NCBI RefSeq assembly: GCF_001274875.1
Contig: NZ_CP010899.1
Span: forward strand, 1,240,001-1,304,000
Direction: 5' to 3'
Origin: Spiroplasma kunkelii CR2-3x
Lineage (GTDB): Bacteria > Bacillota_I > Bacilli_A > Mycoplasmatales > Mycoplasmataceae
Length of the DNA: 64,000 nucleotides
Made by a program: the position numbers and the translations under genes. The stretch's first letter is position 1; every line of letters begins with the position of its first letter. The notes under the pieces were generated by a model, which saw only the letters and a program-made list of their open reading frames with translations, had not been told where the DNA came from and did no database searches. Below are positions 1 through 11,411 of the stretch, piece after piece.

Positions 1-1394
1 TCATAAATAACTACTGTTGTTTGATGGTCAGAAAAGAAACTACGGTAATCTAAATTACAAGTCCCAATCACAGCAATATCATCATCAAAAATAGCAATTT
101 TATTATGACTAAAAGTATTATTCATTTCATAAATTTTAACACCACTAGCAAATAAAGGTTTACAGTAACTTTTTGTTATATCTAAAACAAAAATTTTATC
201 AGTCAAACCTGGAATTGTCAAACGAACATCAACTCCAGCACGTGCTGCAAGAATTAAAGCTTGAATAAGATCATCTGGTGGAATAAAATAAGGGGTTGAT
301 AATCAAACTCGTTTACTAGCTTTGTTAATTAATGAAATATATAGGTCTTTGGTAATTGAATGATCAATGCTAGGGCTATGATTAACAATTTGTAAATGTG
401 ATTTACCCTTTATATTGTATTGTTTTGGTGCTAAAATGGCTGGTTCTAAATCTGTGATTATTTCATGACGTTTAGTTGCAAAAAATCAGTCATCAGCAAA
501 AATTACTTCCAAACCTCGAACCGCTTCACCTTCAATTCGTACTTGTGTATCATGAAAAATTCCAAACTTTCATGATTTATCAACATATAAATCGGTTAAA
601 TTAATTCCACCTGTATAACCAATTAAACCATCAATAATAACATCTTTACGATGATTACGATAATTGGCATTCCCACTAATAAAAGGTGTAATAATTGGTA
701 AATATTTATGAACTCGAACACCAGCTTTAATTAATTTTTTAATACTTTTTTTACTAATTTTAAAGTAACTACCAACATGGTCATAAATCATATAAACCCG
801 AACACCAGCTGCAATTCGCTCTTTTAAAACTGCTAAAAAAGATTCAAATAGTTCACCATCAGCAACAATAAAATAAGTTAATAAAATATATTGTTGTGCT
901 TGTTGTAAATCTGTTAATAATGCTTTAAAAACACGTGTACCATTTGTAATTATTTTAATTTTATTATTTTGGTATAGTGGCTTATTCGCATGCCGCATTA
1001 ATAATTCAATAACATTCCCAAATTTTTGATTAGGAGCAGTATATTTTATTAAACATGTCTTATTTTTTTTACAATAAGTATCATATTCTAATTTATTTAA
1101 ATGATTGTACAATAATGATTTTTTATTTGAATAATGATATTTTCGACCAAAAAAAACATATGAACATAGACCAATAAATGGCACAAAATTAATAAAAATA
1201 ATTCAAGAAAATTTAACTTCATAACGTCGTTTGGAAAAAAAGAAAAAGAATGAGAAAATTAAATCAATAATAATAATTCCTAAAAAAATATATAAGAATT
1301 TAACATTGAAAATAATAAAGACAACAAGTAACCCCATAATCGCCATACCAAATAAAAAAATCATTGATAAAATAATTTTTAATCAATTTTTCAT
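1..1394 (-). CDS. cls: Cardiolipin synthase (phospholipase D family), C-terminus beyond window
   Basis: Makes cardiolipin from phosphatidylglycerol at the membrane. About 464 residues are visible and the 3' end runs off the window start. The N-terminus holds two hydrophobic segments (residues ~5-30 and ~33-60), then a soluble region with the first HKD motif (HRKDVIID followed by GYTGGINL) and, near the visible end, the second (SHNKIAIFD...IGTCN). TGA codons are read as Trp. The start at 1394 is chosen because GGGGAAG lies just upstream and the two-helix N-terminus is typical of bacterial Cls. The product is firm; only the truncation limits it. Confidence 0.93.
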
Positions 1395-1448
1395 TATTCT
1401 TCCCCTTTATTACACAATATTACTACTTTTATTATACCAATAATTTAT

Positions 1449-1480
1449 AAAGAGTTATAAAAATTATTTATAACTCTTTA
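1449..1480 (-). terminator. Hairpin terminator below tRNA-Ser
   Basis: A perfect AAAGAGTTATAA / TTATAACTCTTT hairpin lies between the tRNA and cls. On the minus strand it follows the tRNA 3' end. It could also separate the cls transcript. Confidence 0.6.
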
Positions 1481-1508
1481 TTACTTTTTTCGTTAAATGT
1501 AAATTAAA

Positions 1509-1599
1509 TGGCGGAACAGGAGAGACTCGAACTCTCGCGCCGGTTACCCGACCTAACACCTTAGCAGGGTGCCCTCTTCACCAACTTGAGTACTGTTCC
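1509..1599 (-). tRNA. tRNA-Ser (anticodon GCU)
   Basis: A class II tRNA: acceptor GGAACAG pairs with CTGTTCC, the anticodon loop CTGCTAA gives GCU, there is a long variable arm, the T-loop is TTCGAGT, and CCA is encoded. The family and anticodon are clear from the fold. A decayed prophage lies on its 5' side. Confidence 0.95.
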
Positions 1600-1672
1600 G
1601 TGGTGATACCTTATATATTATACAAAAGATATCATTTTAAACAAGAGAAAAAGATTATTTTTTTTTGTAGAA

Positions 1673-1692
1673 ACCATATACATTTAAGACCA
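1673..1692 (+). repeat. Left arm of 20-bp inverted repeat flanking a prophage remnant
   Basis: The sequence accatatacatttaagacca is repeated exactly, inverted, at 6043-6062. Between the arms lie only decayed phage-like genes, so the arms may mark element ends. No known attachment sequence was recognised. Confidence 0.6.
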
Positions 1693-1740
1693 GTTCTATA
1701 GTCAGATTAAATATAGCGCTTTTTTATTAATTTTCAAATA

Positions 1741-2260
1741 AATTAAATCTAAAAAATAATTTTAATCCTAATAAAAATGAATCTGGTATACATGGTATTA
1801 ATAATTCAGAAATATTTTTTTTACTGTTATTAACAACTAATTTATTAATATATAATAATATTTTTTCAGATATAGTATGTAATTGTTTCTTAATAGGATC
1901 AATTAATTTATTAACTAATTTTTCTAATCAATAAAATGGATTATTTTTTTTAACTGAATTAATTATTTTTCTTCATCTTAATAAAATTTTCAATTAAACT
2001 TTTTTGAAATTTATAACTCAATCGATACTAATTAATTTTTAAAATTGTTTCATTAGCAATTTTTGTTTTATCTAAATCTGATAAAATCACAACTGAATCA
2101 ATATCATTTAGATTTGAAAATTCATCTAATGAAATATTACTTATTTTTTTAAATATGAATCATATTTTTTGCATCCAAATTATTATATTTAGGAATTAAA
2201 TTTTTATCTATTTTAAATAATATTTTTTCAATTTTTAATAAACTGCAAATTGTAAATACC
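1741..2260 (-). pseudogene. Decayed phage-like gene
   Basis: Coding-like stretches on the minus strand (e.g. DSVVILSDLDKTKIANETIL, then NNPFYWLEKLVNKLIDPIK) are broken by several TAA/TAG codons and frameshifts. I do not recognise the family. It lies downstream of the capsid-like remnant, so it was probably a structural or connector gene. Confidence 0.45.
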
Positions 2261-2267
2261 AACCGAT

Positions 2268-2299
2268 AAAAAGTTAACTATTAATTTAGTTAACTTTTT
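2268..2299. terminator. Bidirectional hairpin
   Basis: Perfect hairpin AAAAAGTTAACT / AGTTAACTTTTT with an 8-nt loop and T-runs on both sides. It sits exactly at the end of the capsid-like pseudogene. Confidence 0.6.
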
Positions 2300-3005
2300 A
2301 AAGTTAATAATTGTAAATCAACAGCTACTACCCACGCAAATGCTTGCGGTAAAACAGGTAAAAATTGAAATACTAGTTTTCCAATTGATGCTTAAACAAA
2401 ATTAAATCCTAATGCACTTTTAATAGTCGCAGAAGTTCCTTCAATTGAAGTTTGAGTAAATTGAATTTTAACATTAACCATAGCAGTTACAGCTACATGA
2501 TCAATAAAAATAATCATATCTTCTAAATGAACATCGTTATCTTCTACTAATAATTCTAAACGTTTTAATTCATCAACAAAATTTTCTTTTGTAATTTTAA
2601 CATAATTTGGTACTAAATTTTTAACTCCGGATGCAATTTTTGATAAAACATATATATTAAAAATTTTATCTTTTTGAGAATCAGTTATTTTTATTATTCC
2701 CGGCTCAATTATCAGCTAATTTATCAACTTTGCTGATACTAATAATAAACAGTAAAATTTTGAGTTAATTGTACTTTTTTGAAATCTTCCCTTACATACT
2801 TTTCATTAAATCCTTTAACTGGATCTCAATCATTTTGTGTTTGAGATTAGTTCATAATAGGTAAAAATACTTCTGCTTTAAATGCACAAAAATCTTGTTA
2901 CAATTGATTTGAAAATAAAGCAGCAATTTTAGAATCACCATACAAATTTGTTAATCTTCAATTATTTTGAAAAAAAGTTTGTATTGTATTAAATGTAACT
3001 GCCAT
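2290..3005 (-). pseudogene. Phage capsid-like gene, broken
   Basis: It opens MAVTFNTIQTFFQ after a GGAGG site and continues with regions such as KIASGVKNLVPNYVKITKEN and VHLEDMIIFIDHVAVTAMV. At least four in-frame stops and one or more frameshifts interrupt it. Order (acidic scaffold-like gene immediately upstream) and length suggest a major capsid protein; that is inference, because no diagnostic motif exists. It belongs to the remnant between the 20-bp inverted repeats. Confidence 0.45.
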
Positions 3006-3007
3006 GA

Positions 3008-3394
3008 CTAACCTCCAGTATTTTTTTTACTTTGTGGATAAAATCCCATTGATGCATTTTCTGTTTCATTATCTGTTTCATTATTAGAACTATTTTGTTC
3101 AGATTCATTGATTTCTATAACTGCTCCTGTTCATAAAGTTCTTTTTACTTGTTCTTTTAAAATATCCAATTATTTCTCTAAATAATCAATTCTTTCTTTT
3201 TTTGCCTCTTCTAAAACAGCTTTTTCTGCAGCTTCTTCTTCAGCCTTTTTAGTTTCCTCTTCACTTTGTGTTGTTTTATATTCTTCAATGGCATTATTAA
3301 TTACTTCATCTAATTTAAAGTCTTCAATGACATAAGTACCATTCTCATTTTTAATTGGTTCACAATTTTCATCTAATTTTAAAATCTTTAACAT
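3008..3394 (-). pseudogene. Scaffold-like acidic coiled-coil protein, one nonsense codon
   Basis: The reading frame starts MLKILKLDEN after AGGAGGAAATTTAAC and is rich in Glu/Lys with a helical stretch (EEETKKAEEEAAEKAVLEEA), like phage scaffolding proteins. One in-frame TAA at 3170-3172 divides it; the frame then stays open to 3008, two bases before the capsid-like start. With that single change repaired it would be 128 residues. Confidence 0.5.
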
Positions 3395-3449
3395 GTTAAA
3401 TTTCCTCCTATCAGTAATTTATGCACTATTTTTTATTAAAATTCAAGTA

Positions 3450-3758
3450 TTATTTTTTTCGATATTTTTCTTTTAAAATTAAAATCAAAATATTATTTTT
3501 ATTCATTATATTAAAATTGTTTGTTATTATACTCTTAATACGAAAAAAATCATAAATATTAAATCGATTAAGTTTTTTCATTTCAACAGGATCATAACTT
3601 TTAATAAAACCATAACTTGAACCTCATCTAACTTGTAATGTTAAAGTTGAAATTTTGATACCATTATAATCTTCATCTTTTATTCTCTTATTATATACAG
3701 TAACAATACCATCAAAAATTGCTACTAATACTTTATTTTCAATATGTCTAACTCCCAT
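3450..3758 (-). CDS. Hypothetical protein of prophage remnant (102 aa)
   Basis: An intact frame starting MGVRHIENKVLVAIFDG after GGAGGAAATAAAAT. No motif or membrane segment was recognised. It sits between the RuvC-like and scaffold-like remnants, so it was probably a phage head or packaging accessory. It may simply not yet have collected a stop codon in an otherwise decayed region. Confidence 0.45.
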
Positions 3759-3765
3759 ATTTTAT

Positions 3766-4245
3766 TTCCTCCCAATTTCATAATTCACATTTCAACCTTC
3801 TTTCTTTTTCTAATAAATGTGCTTCCAAGATTGTTTGCGCATGTATTGCATGTTCACTTTTTGACCAAATTCCTTTAATAATTTTTTTACTATAATTTTA
3901 TATTTATCATTTGGCTTATGCAATCTAATTTTTGTATCATATATATAATAATTCCTATTAATTCTCTGGTAGCTTTAACTTCTTTCATTTTTTCAGGACC
4001 TTGATGCAAATTTTCAATTACAATGACTTCGATTAAAATAAAATTATTAACTTCTTAAAATTTTTAATTTCACTTTGTATTTTTAATACAGCTTCAACTG
4101 GATTATAAGATTTCAATTGTATATATTTACGTATAGGTCATTTGGTTTTATATATTTTTAAAAATATACCAGTAGTTCCTATTCCGGCTGGATCAATGCC
4201 AATTGATATTGGACTTCTTTTGTCATAAGTAACTAATTTATTCAT
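3766..4245 (-). pseudogene. RuvC/RNase H-fold nuclease-like remnant
   Basis: The N-terminal strand ISIGIDPAGIGTTGIF matches the first catalytic Asp strand of RuvC-like resolvases. VIVIENLHQGPEKMKEVKA would carry the second acidic residue and an HAIHAQTILEAHL stretch the distal helix. Frameshifts near 4030 and 3850 and stop codons break it. Family assignment to phage Holliday-junction resolvases is inference from this motif order; a terminase nuclease domain is the alternative. Confidence 0.45.
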
Positions 4246-4440
4246 TTTACCCCTCATTTCCATTTGTTACTCTTTTTGTAATTTCTTTTGTCATTTCTTT
4301 TGTAATTTTTATGTTTATCAAAAATATTGAATATTTTTTAAATCAAAAAAAATAACTTTACGTAGAAAAAGTCTACTATTATATAATAGTCTTGTATATA
4401 ATAGTCTTGTAGACATATTATTTATTAAATTCCCCCTCCT

Positions 4441-5106
4441 TTATAACGCTGATAAATCTTTCAATAATTGTTCTAAATCAACTTCATCATGTGGATCGGT
4501 GTTACTAATAGGGGTTTCTTGTTTCTTACTTTCCAGGACAATGTCCTGGTTTTTTTCTTGTTATTTTTCTTTAACAATTTTTGCTTTTAAATTATTTCAA
4601 CGTTCAAATTTTTTATTTTTTTCTTTAATTGATTTATCAAAAATTTTAATTAAGTTATTTTCATAAGATACTCAAATTTCATGATCATATAATTCTAAAT
4701 CAATTAAATCATGAAATAACATATAGCCTTTATATTTTTTATTTGACTCTTTTTTTACATTATCTTTTATATATCTAGTTCAATAACTCAATTGCGGAAT
4801 TATACCAATTAAAAATCAGTATTCTTTAAATTTATATTTAAAAACAAAACAAGAAGCTAATATAAATGAACTTTCAGGTGTATTAATTATATAACTAATT
4901 ACTTCATTGCCACATTTGTTATACGATTGAATTAATGTTTTATGTATTCGATAGTTTTAAATATTTTTCCTTTTATTATTTTGTTTATGCGGTTCATAAA
5001 AAATGCCATCTTCTTTTTTAGAAAATTCAGCAAGAAAATCGAACCCGGGTTCGTATTTTTGTTTTCGAGCATGACATCCTGCTTCACAGTTCAAAATTTC
5101 ACGCAT
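4441..5106 (-). pseudogene. Unrecognised phage gene with two nonsense codons
   Basis: The frame runs from MREILNCEAG (good AAGGAGAAAGTTT site) to DLSAL, 221 codons, in one frame but with two TAA codons (after RKNI and after VKEK). It is charged, Trp/Lys-rich and ends in an acidic tail. No domain was recognised. Its placement upstream of a RuvC-like gene would suit a replication or DNA-processing gene, but this is a guess. Confidence 0.45.
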
Positions 5107-5329
5107 AAACTTTCTCCTTTATGTTATTAAATAAATAAATTTTTCAATAATTATGTTGTACTTTTTTTAAATTTAATATGTGAAATATCTACTGCTCATC
5201 GCACAGCATATTGATGTATTTTTTTAATTTATTTTAGTTTTTTTTCATAGTTTCTTCATAATTTTTTTCCTAGCTTTTTATTTTATAATAAATAAATATT
5301 TTTTAAAATATACTATTCATCTTCTTATG

Positions 5330-5459
5330 ATCTAAACATTGCTTATTCACAACAAGCACCACATAATTACCACCACACTCGCTAATAAAAATCACAAGGT
5401 TCTAAATCATGTTCTATTGCAGTTTCTTCTGACCAATTTTTGCATTTTCACTTTGGCAT
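5330..5459 (-). pseudogene. Small Cys/Trp-rich phage peptide, broken
   Basis: Opens MPKWKCKNWSEETAIEHD after GGAGGAATAATT, then a TAG interrupts CDFY-RVWW and a second stop precedes LCGACCE. The spaced Cys residues suggest a small zinc-binding peptide. Function unknown. Confidence 0.35.
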
Positions 5460-5461
5460 AA

Positions 5462-5989
5462 TTATTCCTCCAAACTGTTATATTTATGTGCTTCATCTTC
5501 AACAATAGTATTTCCATCTCTTCAAGATTAATCTAACATATGTCCATGTATTCAAACTCTTCCACCATCAGGTAAATCACAACTATGATTAACTTCATAA
5601 AAATCACTTTTCTTTAGTCGATTATGACGATACATTTCTAATTTATCTCTGTCTGCTAACAAGATTCCATATTGTTTATATTTTTCAGCAAGTGCTTTAT
5701 CTAATAATTTTTTAATTTTATTTTGTAGTTCATATATTTGGTTATAAATCATTGTATAATTATTATCACTTATTCTTGAATCATTTAATCATCTATTAAA
5801 ATAATCAAATTTTTCATCTACTAATTTTTAATTATTTCCATTTTGGGCCTCTTTTAATTCTTCATAAATCATTTTTAATGTCTTATGTTCCATTTTGTTA
5901 GGTCATTTTTTGAAATCATCACCACAGATTTGTTTTACTTGTTCTATTTGTTTAACAATATTATTAATTTTTTCCATAATTTTTTCCAT
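5462..5989 (-). pseudogene. Unrecognised phage gene with two nonsense codons
   Basis: A single 176-codon frame from MEKIMEKINN to NSLEE, interrupted by TAA after NGNN and after GHMLD. The middle part (KKLLDKALAEKYKQYG) is helical. No family was recognised. The decay pattern, mainly nonsense changes in otherwise preserved frames, matches its neighbours and indicates the whole remnant was inactivated together. Confidence 0.45.
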
Positions 5990-6032
5990 ATATTAAATAC
6001 TCCTTTGCTTAAAATACCTTTTTAACGATAAA

Positions 6033-6046
6033 ACCACCTTAGTGGT
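6033..6046 (-). terminator. Short hairpin below ktrB
   Basis: ACCAC-taag-GTGGT followed by TTTTAT on the minus strand, about 50 bases after the ktrB stop. It partly overlaps the right arm of the 20-bp inverted repeat. Confidence 0.4.
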
Positions 6047-6062
6047 CTTAAATGTATATGGT
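6043..6062 (-). repeat. Right arm of 20-bp inverted repeat
   Basis: Exact reverse complement of 1673-1692. It sits between the remnant and the ktrB 3' end, making the remnant about 4.4 kb between arms. Confidence 0.6.
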
Positions 6063-6092
6063 ACCTCACAAAAACATTATTTTTTTTTCAAC

Positions 6093-7685
6093 CTATCCAA
6101 TTAAAATATTTTCTTCAACATAACTGTATTCTTTTTCAGCACTTCCACGAATTGAAACTAATAACGTTGAAGAAACTCCTAATTGCCCAATAAACATTAA
6201 TAGAATAAATATTAAAGTACTTAAAATACCAATGTTATATAGTTCGGTAAAATTTAAAGTACTTAATCCTGTTGTTCCAAATGCACTACAAATTGTAAAA
6301 AAAGTATTTAAAACATTAAGATGAGGATTTTCAGCACTAATACAGATAATGGCAATTGCAATTAAACCTCCTGAAATAACAGTAACTCCTAACGCTCGTT
6401 TTACTGTTTCATTTGGAATTTTCCGTTTAAAAGCATTAACACTATTATTATTCCGAATAATAGACCAAATTGTAATGATAATAACAGCTAAAGTTGTTGT
6501 TCGAATCCCCCCTGCGGTAGAAGAAGGCGCTGATCCAATAAACATCATAATTGACATCACTATTCGTGATCCTGGTAAAAAGTTACTCATTTCAACTGTT
6601 GAATAACCTGCATTTCTGGTTGACATTGTATTAAAGAAAATATTCATAAAACCATTTCAATTTGATTTTGAATTTCGTAAAATACTTTCCATATGCTGAG
6701 CAGTTTCAGGATGGATTGTATTAATATTCGTAAATTCAATTAATCAAACACTAAAAACACCAATAATTGATAAACCAATATAAGTAATTAAATTAATTTT
6801 AGTAAATAAGGTAAATTTAACATGTTCTTTTCGTTGTCATGCTACAAATTTTCGTTTTAAATCGTAAAAAGTTGGAAAACCTAAACCACCAATAATAAAT
6901 TGGAATAAAAACACAAATTGAATAAAATAATTAGTATTATAAGGCATTAATGATGAATTACCAATAATATCAAACCCAGCATTATTAATTGATGAAATTG
7001 AGTGGAAAACACCGCTTCATAAACTTCGTCAAAAATTATGATAAGTAACATTATCAATCATGAATTTTCCTTCTACTGATAATGGTGAAAAATAAAAATT
7101 ACAAAATAATAAAATTGCCCCAAAACATTCCAAAATAATTAAAAAAATAAAACTATTTTTAATTAAATCCATTGTATGTCCAAAGTTACTACTTCCTCGT
7201 TCACCTTGCACTAGCATTTTATCTTTAATTGAAATTCGACGCCCTAATCATACAAAAATCATAATTTTAAAAGTAGCAATTCCAAAACCACCTGTTTGAA
7301 TTAAAATTAAAATTACCAATTGTCCCCAAAAAGTATAATCCGCTGCAGGATTACTAATTGTAATTCCATTATCAGAAAAAGCACTAGCAGCAGTAAATAA
7401 ACCAATTAAATAATTTCACACAAAAGTAACTGAATGGTTTAAAATTTTACCTTTTCCATCAAGAATCATCCGTTCTCCGCCATGAACAAAACCTGGAATT
7501 GATAACAGTAGTCCGCCTAAAAAAACAATTAAAATATAAACTAAAAATAATCTTCCCGATATTTTTGAGAATGGTAACCAATAACGACGCCGTGTTAATG
7601 GTGCAGTTGGGTCATTATTACGTTGTTGTTTATTATCATTTTTTCTTTTAAAAATATTTTTGAAATATAATTGAAAAAAAACCAT
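6093..7685 (-). CDS. ktrB: Ktr/Trk potassium uptake channel subunit
   Basis: TrkH/KtrB superfamily K+ translocating subunit, 530 aa, polytopic. Repeated P-loop-like segments are visible, e.g. ASAFSDNGITISNP, SSINNAGFDIIGNSS, TMSTRNAGYSTVEM and SAFGTTGLSTLNF, each with the selectivity Gly context of this family. The N-terminus is a basic cytoplasmic stretch of about 45 residues. Start at 7685 has GAGGGA upstream. It is divergent from ktrA across a 103-bp intergenic region, so the pair encodes a complete channel plus gating ring although not co-transcribed. Several TGA(Trp) codons. Confidence 0.93.
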
Positions 7686-7756
7686 TTATGTCCCTCTTTC
7701 ATTAATATTATTATATACTACAAGTTAGTAATTATTGCTAATAATAAAAAAAATAG

Positions 7757-7762
7757 TATAAT
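7757..7762 (+). promoter_or_regulatory. -10 box of ktrA
   Basis: TATAAT lies 26 bases upstream of the ktrA start, followed by an AAGGGGG ribosome site. No clear -35 box is visible. Confidence 0.5.
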
Positions 7763-7788
7763 TAAAAGTGCAATAAGGGGGAAAAGAA

Positions 7789-8490
7789 ATGGCAAGAAGA
7801 AAAAGTTTTGCAATTATTGGACTAAATAATTTTGGACGTTCAATAATTGAAACACTAATTGCGCGAAAACAACACATTATGGTCTTTGATATTAACCAAA
7901 CTAAGGTTAATAATATTATTGCTAGTTATGAACAAGTTGATGGCGTAGCATTAGACGCAACAGTTAAAACAAATCTAATTGAGCAAGGACTAGACGAATA
8001 TGATACTGTCATTATCACAATCGCAAGTAATATTGAAGCTAGTATTTTAACAATTATTGGATTACAAGACCTTGGAATTACTAATATTATTGCGAAAGTA
8101 AAAGATATACGTCATGCACGAATTCTAAAAGCATTAGGAATTAATAATATTATCCAACCAGATACAATGGCTGGAAGTATTACGGCAACTAAAGCAATGT
8201 TTGATATTGAAATTGAAATGCAAACTGTTGATGAAAATTATGCATCATTAATTATTCAGGTGACTGATCCAAATATTGAAGGACAAACATTATCAGAATT
8301 ACGTTTTATTAATAATAAAGATTATAATATTGTTTATGTTAAACGTAAAGGCCGTGTTATTTTACCCGGAGATGTTGAAACAATTAAATTAGATGATGAA
8401 TTATTATTTATTGCTAAAATTAGTGCAATTAATGATTTAACAATTAAATTACAAAAAATTGATCAAGAATATGAAAAAGATGGTAAGTAA
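7789..8490 (+). CDS. ktrA: KtrA cytoplasmic gating subunit (RCK domain)
   Basis: Octameric RCK ring protein that gates KtrB in response to nucleotides. 233 aa: an RCK-N/TrkA-N Rossmann fold (residues ~5-125) with the dinucleotide motif IIGLNNFGRS and the acidic end of strand 2 (VFDIN), then an RCK-C domain (~140-225, e.g. EGQTLSELRF). Ribosome site AAGGGGG precedes the ATG. It lies directly divergent from ktrB. Length and domain order are normal. Confidence 0.94.
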   Translation: MARRKSFAIIGLNNFGRSIIETLIARKQHIMVFDINQTKVNNIIASYEQVDGVALDATVKTNLIEQGLDEYDTVIITIASNIEASILTIIGLQDLGITNIIAKVKDIRHARILKALGINNIIQPDTMAGSITATKAMFDIEIEMQTVDENYASLIIQVTDPNIEGQTLSELRFINNKDYNIVYVKRKGRVILPGDVETIKLDDELLFIAKISAINDLTIKLQKIDQEYEKDGK

Positions 8491-8500
8491 CCATCTTTTT
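8474..8500. terminator. Bidirectional terminator between ktrA and gatB
   Basis: Hairpin AAGATGGT / ACCATCTT followed by TTTTTT. It overlaps the ktrA stop region and ends the converging gatB transcript. Confidence 0.7.
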
Positions 8501-9942
8501 TATTTCCCTTGTTTCACTGTAATTAATTCAATAACTACTTGTTGGCCAATTTCTGGGGCAACTTGTCCTTTTGTTAATTTCATTAATTCACCCATAAAAA
8601 ACTTAATTACTCGTTCTGGCCGTTGCTCATATTGTTCTAGCATTGCTATATTAGCATTAAAAACTGGCTCAATAATTGTTTTAATTTCAACTGGATCAAT
8701 AATTTGTTTTAAACCTAATTCAGCAATAATTTTAGTTGGAGCACAATCTTCATTTAAAATTCGTTGTAACACTATTTTGGCTTGTTTATTTGAAATTATA
8801 TTTTTATTAATTAACATAATCATTTCAACTAAATTTTGTGGTGTTAATGATGTTTCACTTATTGTTAATCCTTTTTGATTTAAATAAGCACTAATATCAC
8901 CAATTAAATAATGAGCAATCATTTCATAATGTGGTGATAACTTAATTGTTGCTTCAAAAAAATTCATTAAGGCATAATCTTGTAAAATAATTTCAATATC
9001 AGCTGGTTTTAAATTTAATTTTAATAAATAACGTTTACGTTTGACAGCTGGTAATTCTGGCATATTTTTAAGAACTTTTGTCATTCAATTTGGATCTAAT
9101 TTAATTGGAAAAATATTTGGTTCAGAAAAATATTTATAATCAATAGCATCAGTTTTATGACGCATTAAAACCGTTGTTTTTGTTTTTTCATCAAATCGGC
9201 GTGTTTCTTGTTCAATTCTTTTTCCCATTAATAAAAGTTCACTTTGTCTTGTAATTTCATATTCAATTGCCTTTTCAACATTTGCAATTGAATTAAGATT
9301 TTTTAATTCAACCTTATAACCAAATGTTTTGACACCAATTGGACGTAACGAAATGTTAACATCACATCGTAATGAACCCTCATTCATTTTAGCATTACTA
9401 ACTTTTGTATAAACTAAAATTTCACGTAAAGCTTCTAAATATTGACGAACTTGAAACGCTGACCGTAATACAGGGCGAGTTACAATTTCAATTAAACCAA
9501 TTCCAGCACGATTATAGTCTAATAACGTTTGGTCTTCTTCATGCAACTGTTTAGCAGTATCTTCTTCAATATGCAGACGTTCAATTTCTACTTTAAAAGG
9601 TTTATTATTCTCATCAATAATAGTTAAATATCCATTTTGACCAATTGGATAATATTGCTGCGTAATTTGAAAACCTTTTGCTAAATCAGGGTAATAATAA
9701 TTTTTACGATCAAATTGAATGACTGGATCAATTGTCAAATTAAGTGCTTGGCAAGCAATTAACGCTAACTCAACTCCCTTTTTATTAACTGTTGGCATTA
9801 CTCCTGGATACCCAACATCCATTGGATTAACCATACTATTCGGTTTAGCCCCATAACTCACTGCGCCAGAAGAAAACATTTTTGTCTTTGTTTTTAATTC
9901 AACGTGATTTTCAATTCCAATTACTACCTCAAAATTAATCAT
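8500..9942 (-). CDS. gatB: Asp-tRNA(Asn)/Glu-tRNA(Gln) amidotransferase subunit B
   Basis: tRNA-binding/kinase subunit of GatCAB, which amidates misacylated Glu-tRNA(Gln) (and Asp-tRNA(Asn)). 480 aa with the family's N-terminal signature VVIGIENHVEL, the strand NPMDVGYPGVMPTVN, the GSLRCDVNIS motif and a C-terminal helical YqeY-like tail. The start at 9942 has AGAAAGGGGG at good spacing and overlaps the gatA stop by 8 bases, implying translational coupling. TGA encodes Trp between LDPN and MTKVL. Confidence 0.96.
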
Positions 9943-11410
9943 GATTTTTCCCCCTTTCTGGTACCACTTTATTTTTAATTCCAACAATCTCTTCAATTAA
10001 TAAACTAGCATTAAAGACCTTTTGGTCAGCAAAAGGAGCAGCATTAACATTTATTCCAATTGGCATTTTATCAACAAAAGCAAGCGGAACAGTTAATGAT
10101 GGATTACCCATTAAATTACCTAATACTAATAAATCATCAACATAATTTTCTAGTTCTGCCTCTGTTAAAATTTGATCTTTAATAGTAGTAATTTTTGGAG
10201 CAATCGCTGATGCAGCTGGTAATAATAAAAAGTCATATTTTGAAAAAACAGTAGTTAAAGCATTGACAATTAAGCGTCGTACTTGTTTTGCTTTTAAAAA
10301 TAATAATGTTTGGTTATTTTTTGTTAAAGTGTATGAACCAATAACATAACGACGTTTAACAACATGACCAAAACCATTAGTTCGTGAATTCATCATTACT
10401 TCTTGATAAGTGTCCCCATCAACTCGTGTTCCATAATTAATTCCATCCAACATTGAATGACTACTTACTGCTTCGGCAAAAGAAATCACCATATAAACTG
10501 GCATTAATGCTTTTAGTAAATCTTCTGGAAAATCAATTGCTGTAACACTAATCCCGCGGGCTGTTAATTCATCATATAAATGATCAAAATGAATTCTAAT
10601 TTCATTTGGAAGAATCATATGCGCATTTTTTAAATAAGCAAATTTTTGTTTTTTGATTTTTTCTGATGATAAATTTTTAAAATAACCTTGTTCCTTACTC
10701 TTTAATGAGGTTGCATCCTTGTGATCTTCTTGTGCTAAATAATCAAAAACAATTGCACTGTCTTCAACAGTTCTAGTAAAATATCCAACCGTATCTAATG
10801 ATGGCGCATAAGGAAAAACACCATACCGTGAAATTAAACCATAAGTTGGTTTAAAACCAACAACACCACAATAACCTGCTGGTTTTCGTACTGAATCACC
10901 TGTATCTGTTCCTAATGCAAATGGAACAACACCAGCTACAACTAAAGCTGCTGAGCCAGATGATGAACCACCAGTAATCCGACTTAAATCTCAAGGGTTT
11001 AAAACATCCCCTGTTAATGCATATAAACCATGCCCACCCATTCCTAACTCATCCAAAGCTGCTTTTCCTAATAAAATACTATTGTTTTCTTTCAAAATAT
11101 TAGTTACTGTTGATTCATAATTTGGAATAAAATTTTCTAAAATTTTTGAACTCGCCGTTGTCTTAATTCCTTTTGTTGCAAAATTATCTTTTGCAAAATA
11201 TGGTAAGGCAAATAAATAATTATTTTTAGGAACAACAAGGTGGTCTAATTTAGCTGCCAAAGCTGTGGCTTCTGTTTTTAATTCTGTGACTGTTGCATTT
11301 AAAACCTGATATTTGTCTAAATTAGTAAAAGCATTCTTAACTATTTGCGATGGAGTAATTTTTTTAGCAACTAAAAGATGATGTAATTCTTTGATTGAAT
11401 AAGCTGCCAT
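9935..11410 (-). CDS. gatA: GatCAB amidotransferase subunit A
   Basis: Amidase-signature subunit that releases ammonia from glutamine. 491 aa. Catalytic Lys context FAKDNFATKG and the Gly/Ser-rich GGSSSGSAA motif with the Ser nucleophile region are both visible. The start at 11410 follows the gatC stop by one base (TAG-A-ATG). The C-terminus overlaps gatB by 8 bases. Confidence 0.96.
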
Positions 11411-11411
11411 T

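Noticed and set aside
4942-5130. Plus-strand 62-aa frame
   Set aside because: Antisense to the Met-Arg-Glu-Ile phage pseudogene with a strong ribosome site on minus; no support of its own.
8459-8878. Plus-strand open frame overlapping gatB
   Set aside because: Antisense to a clear gatB with all motifs; arises from AT-rich codon bias.
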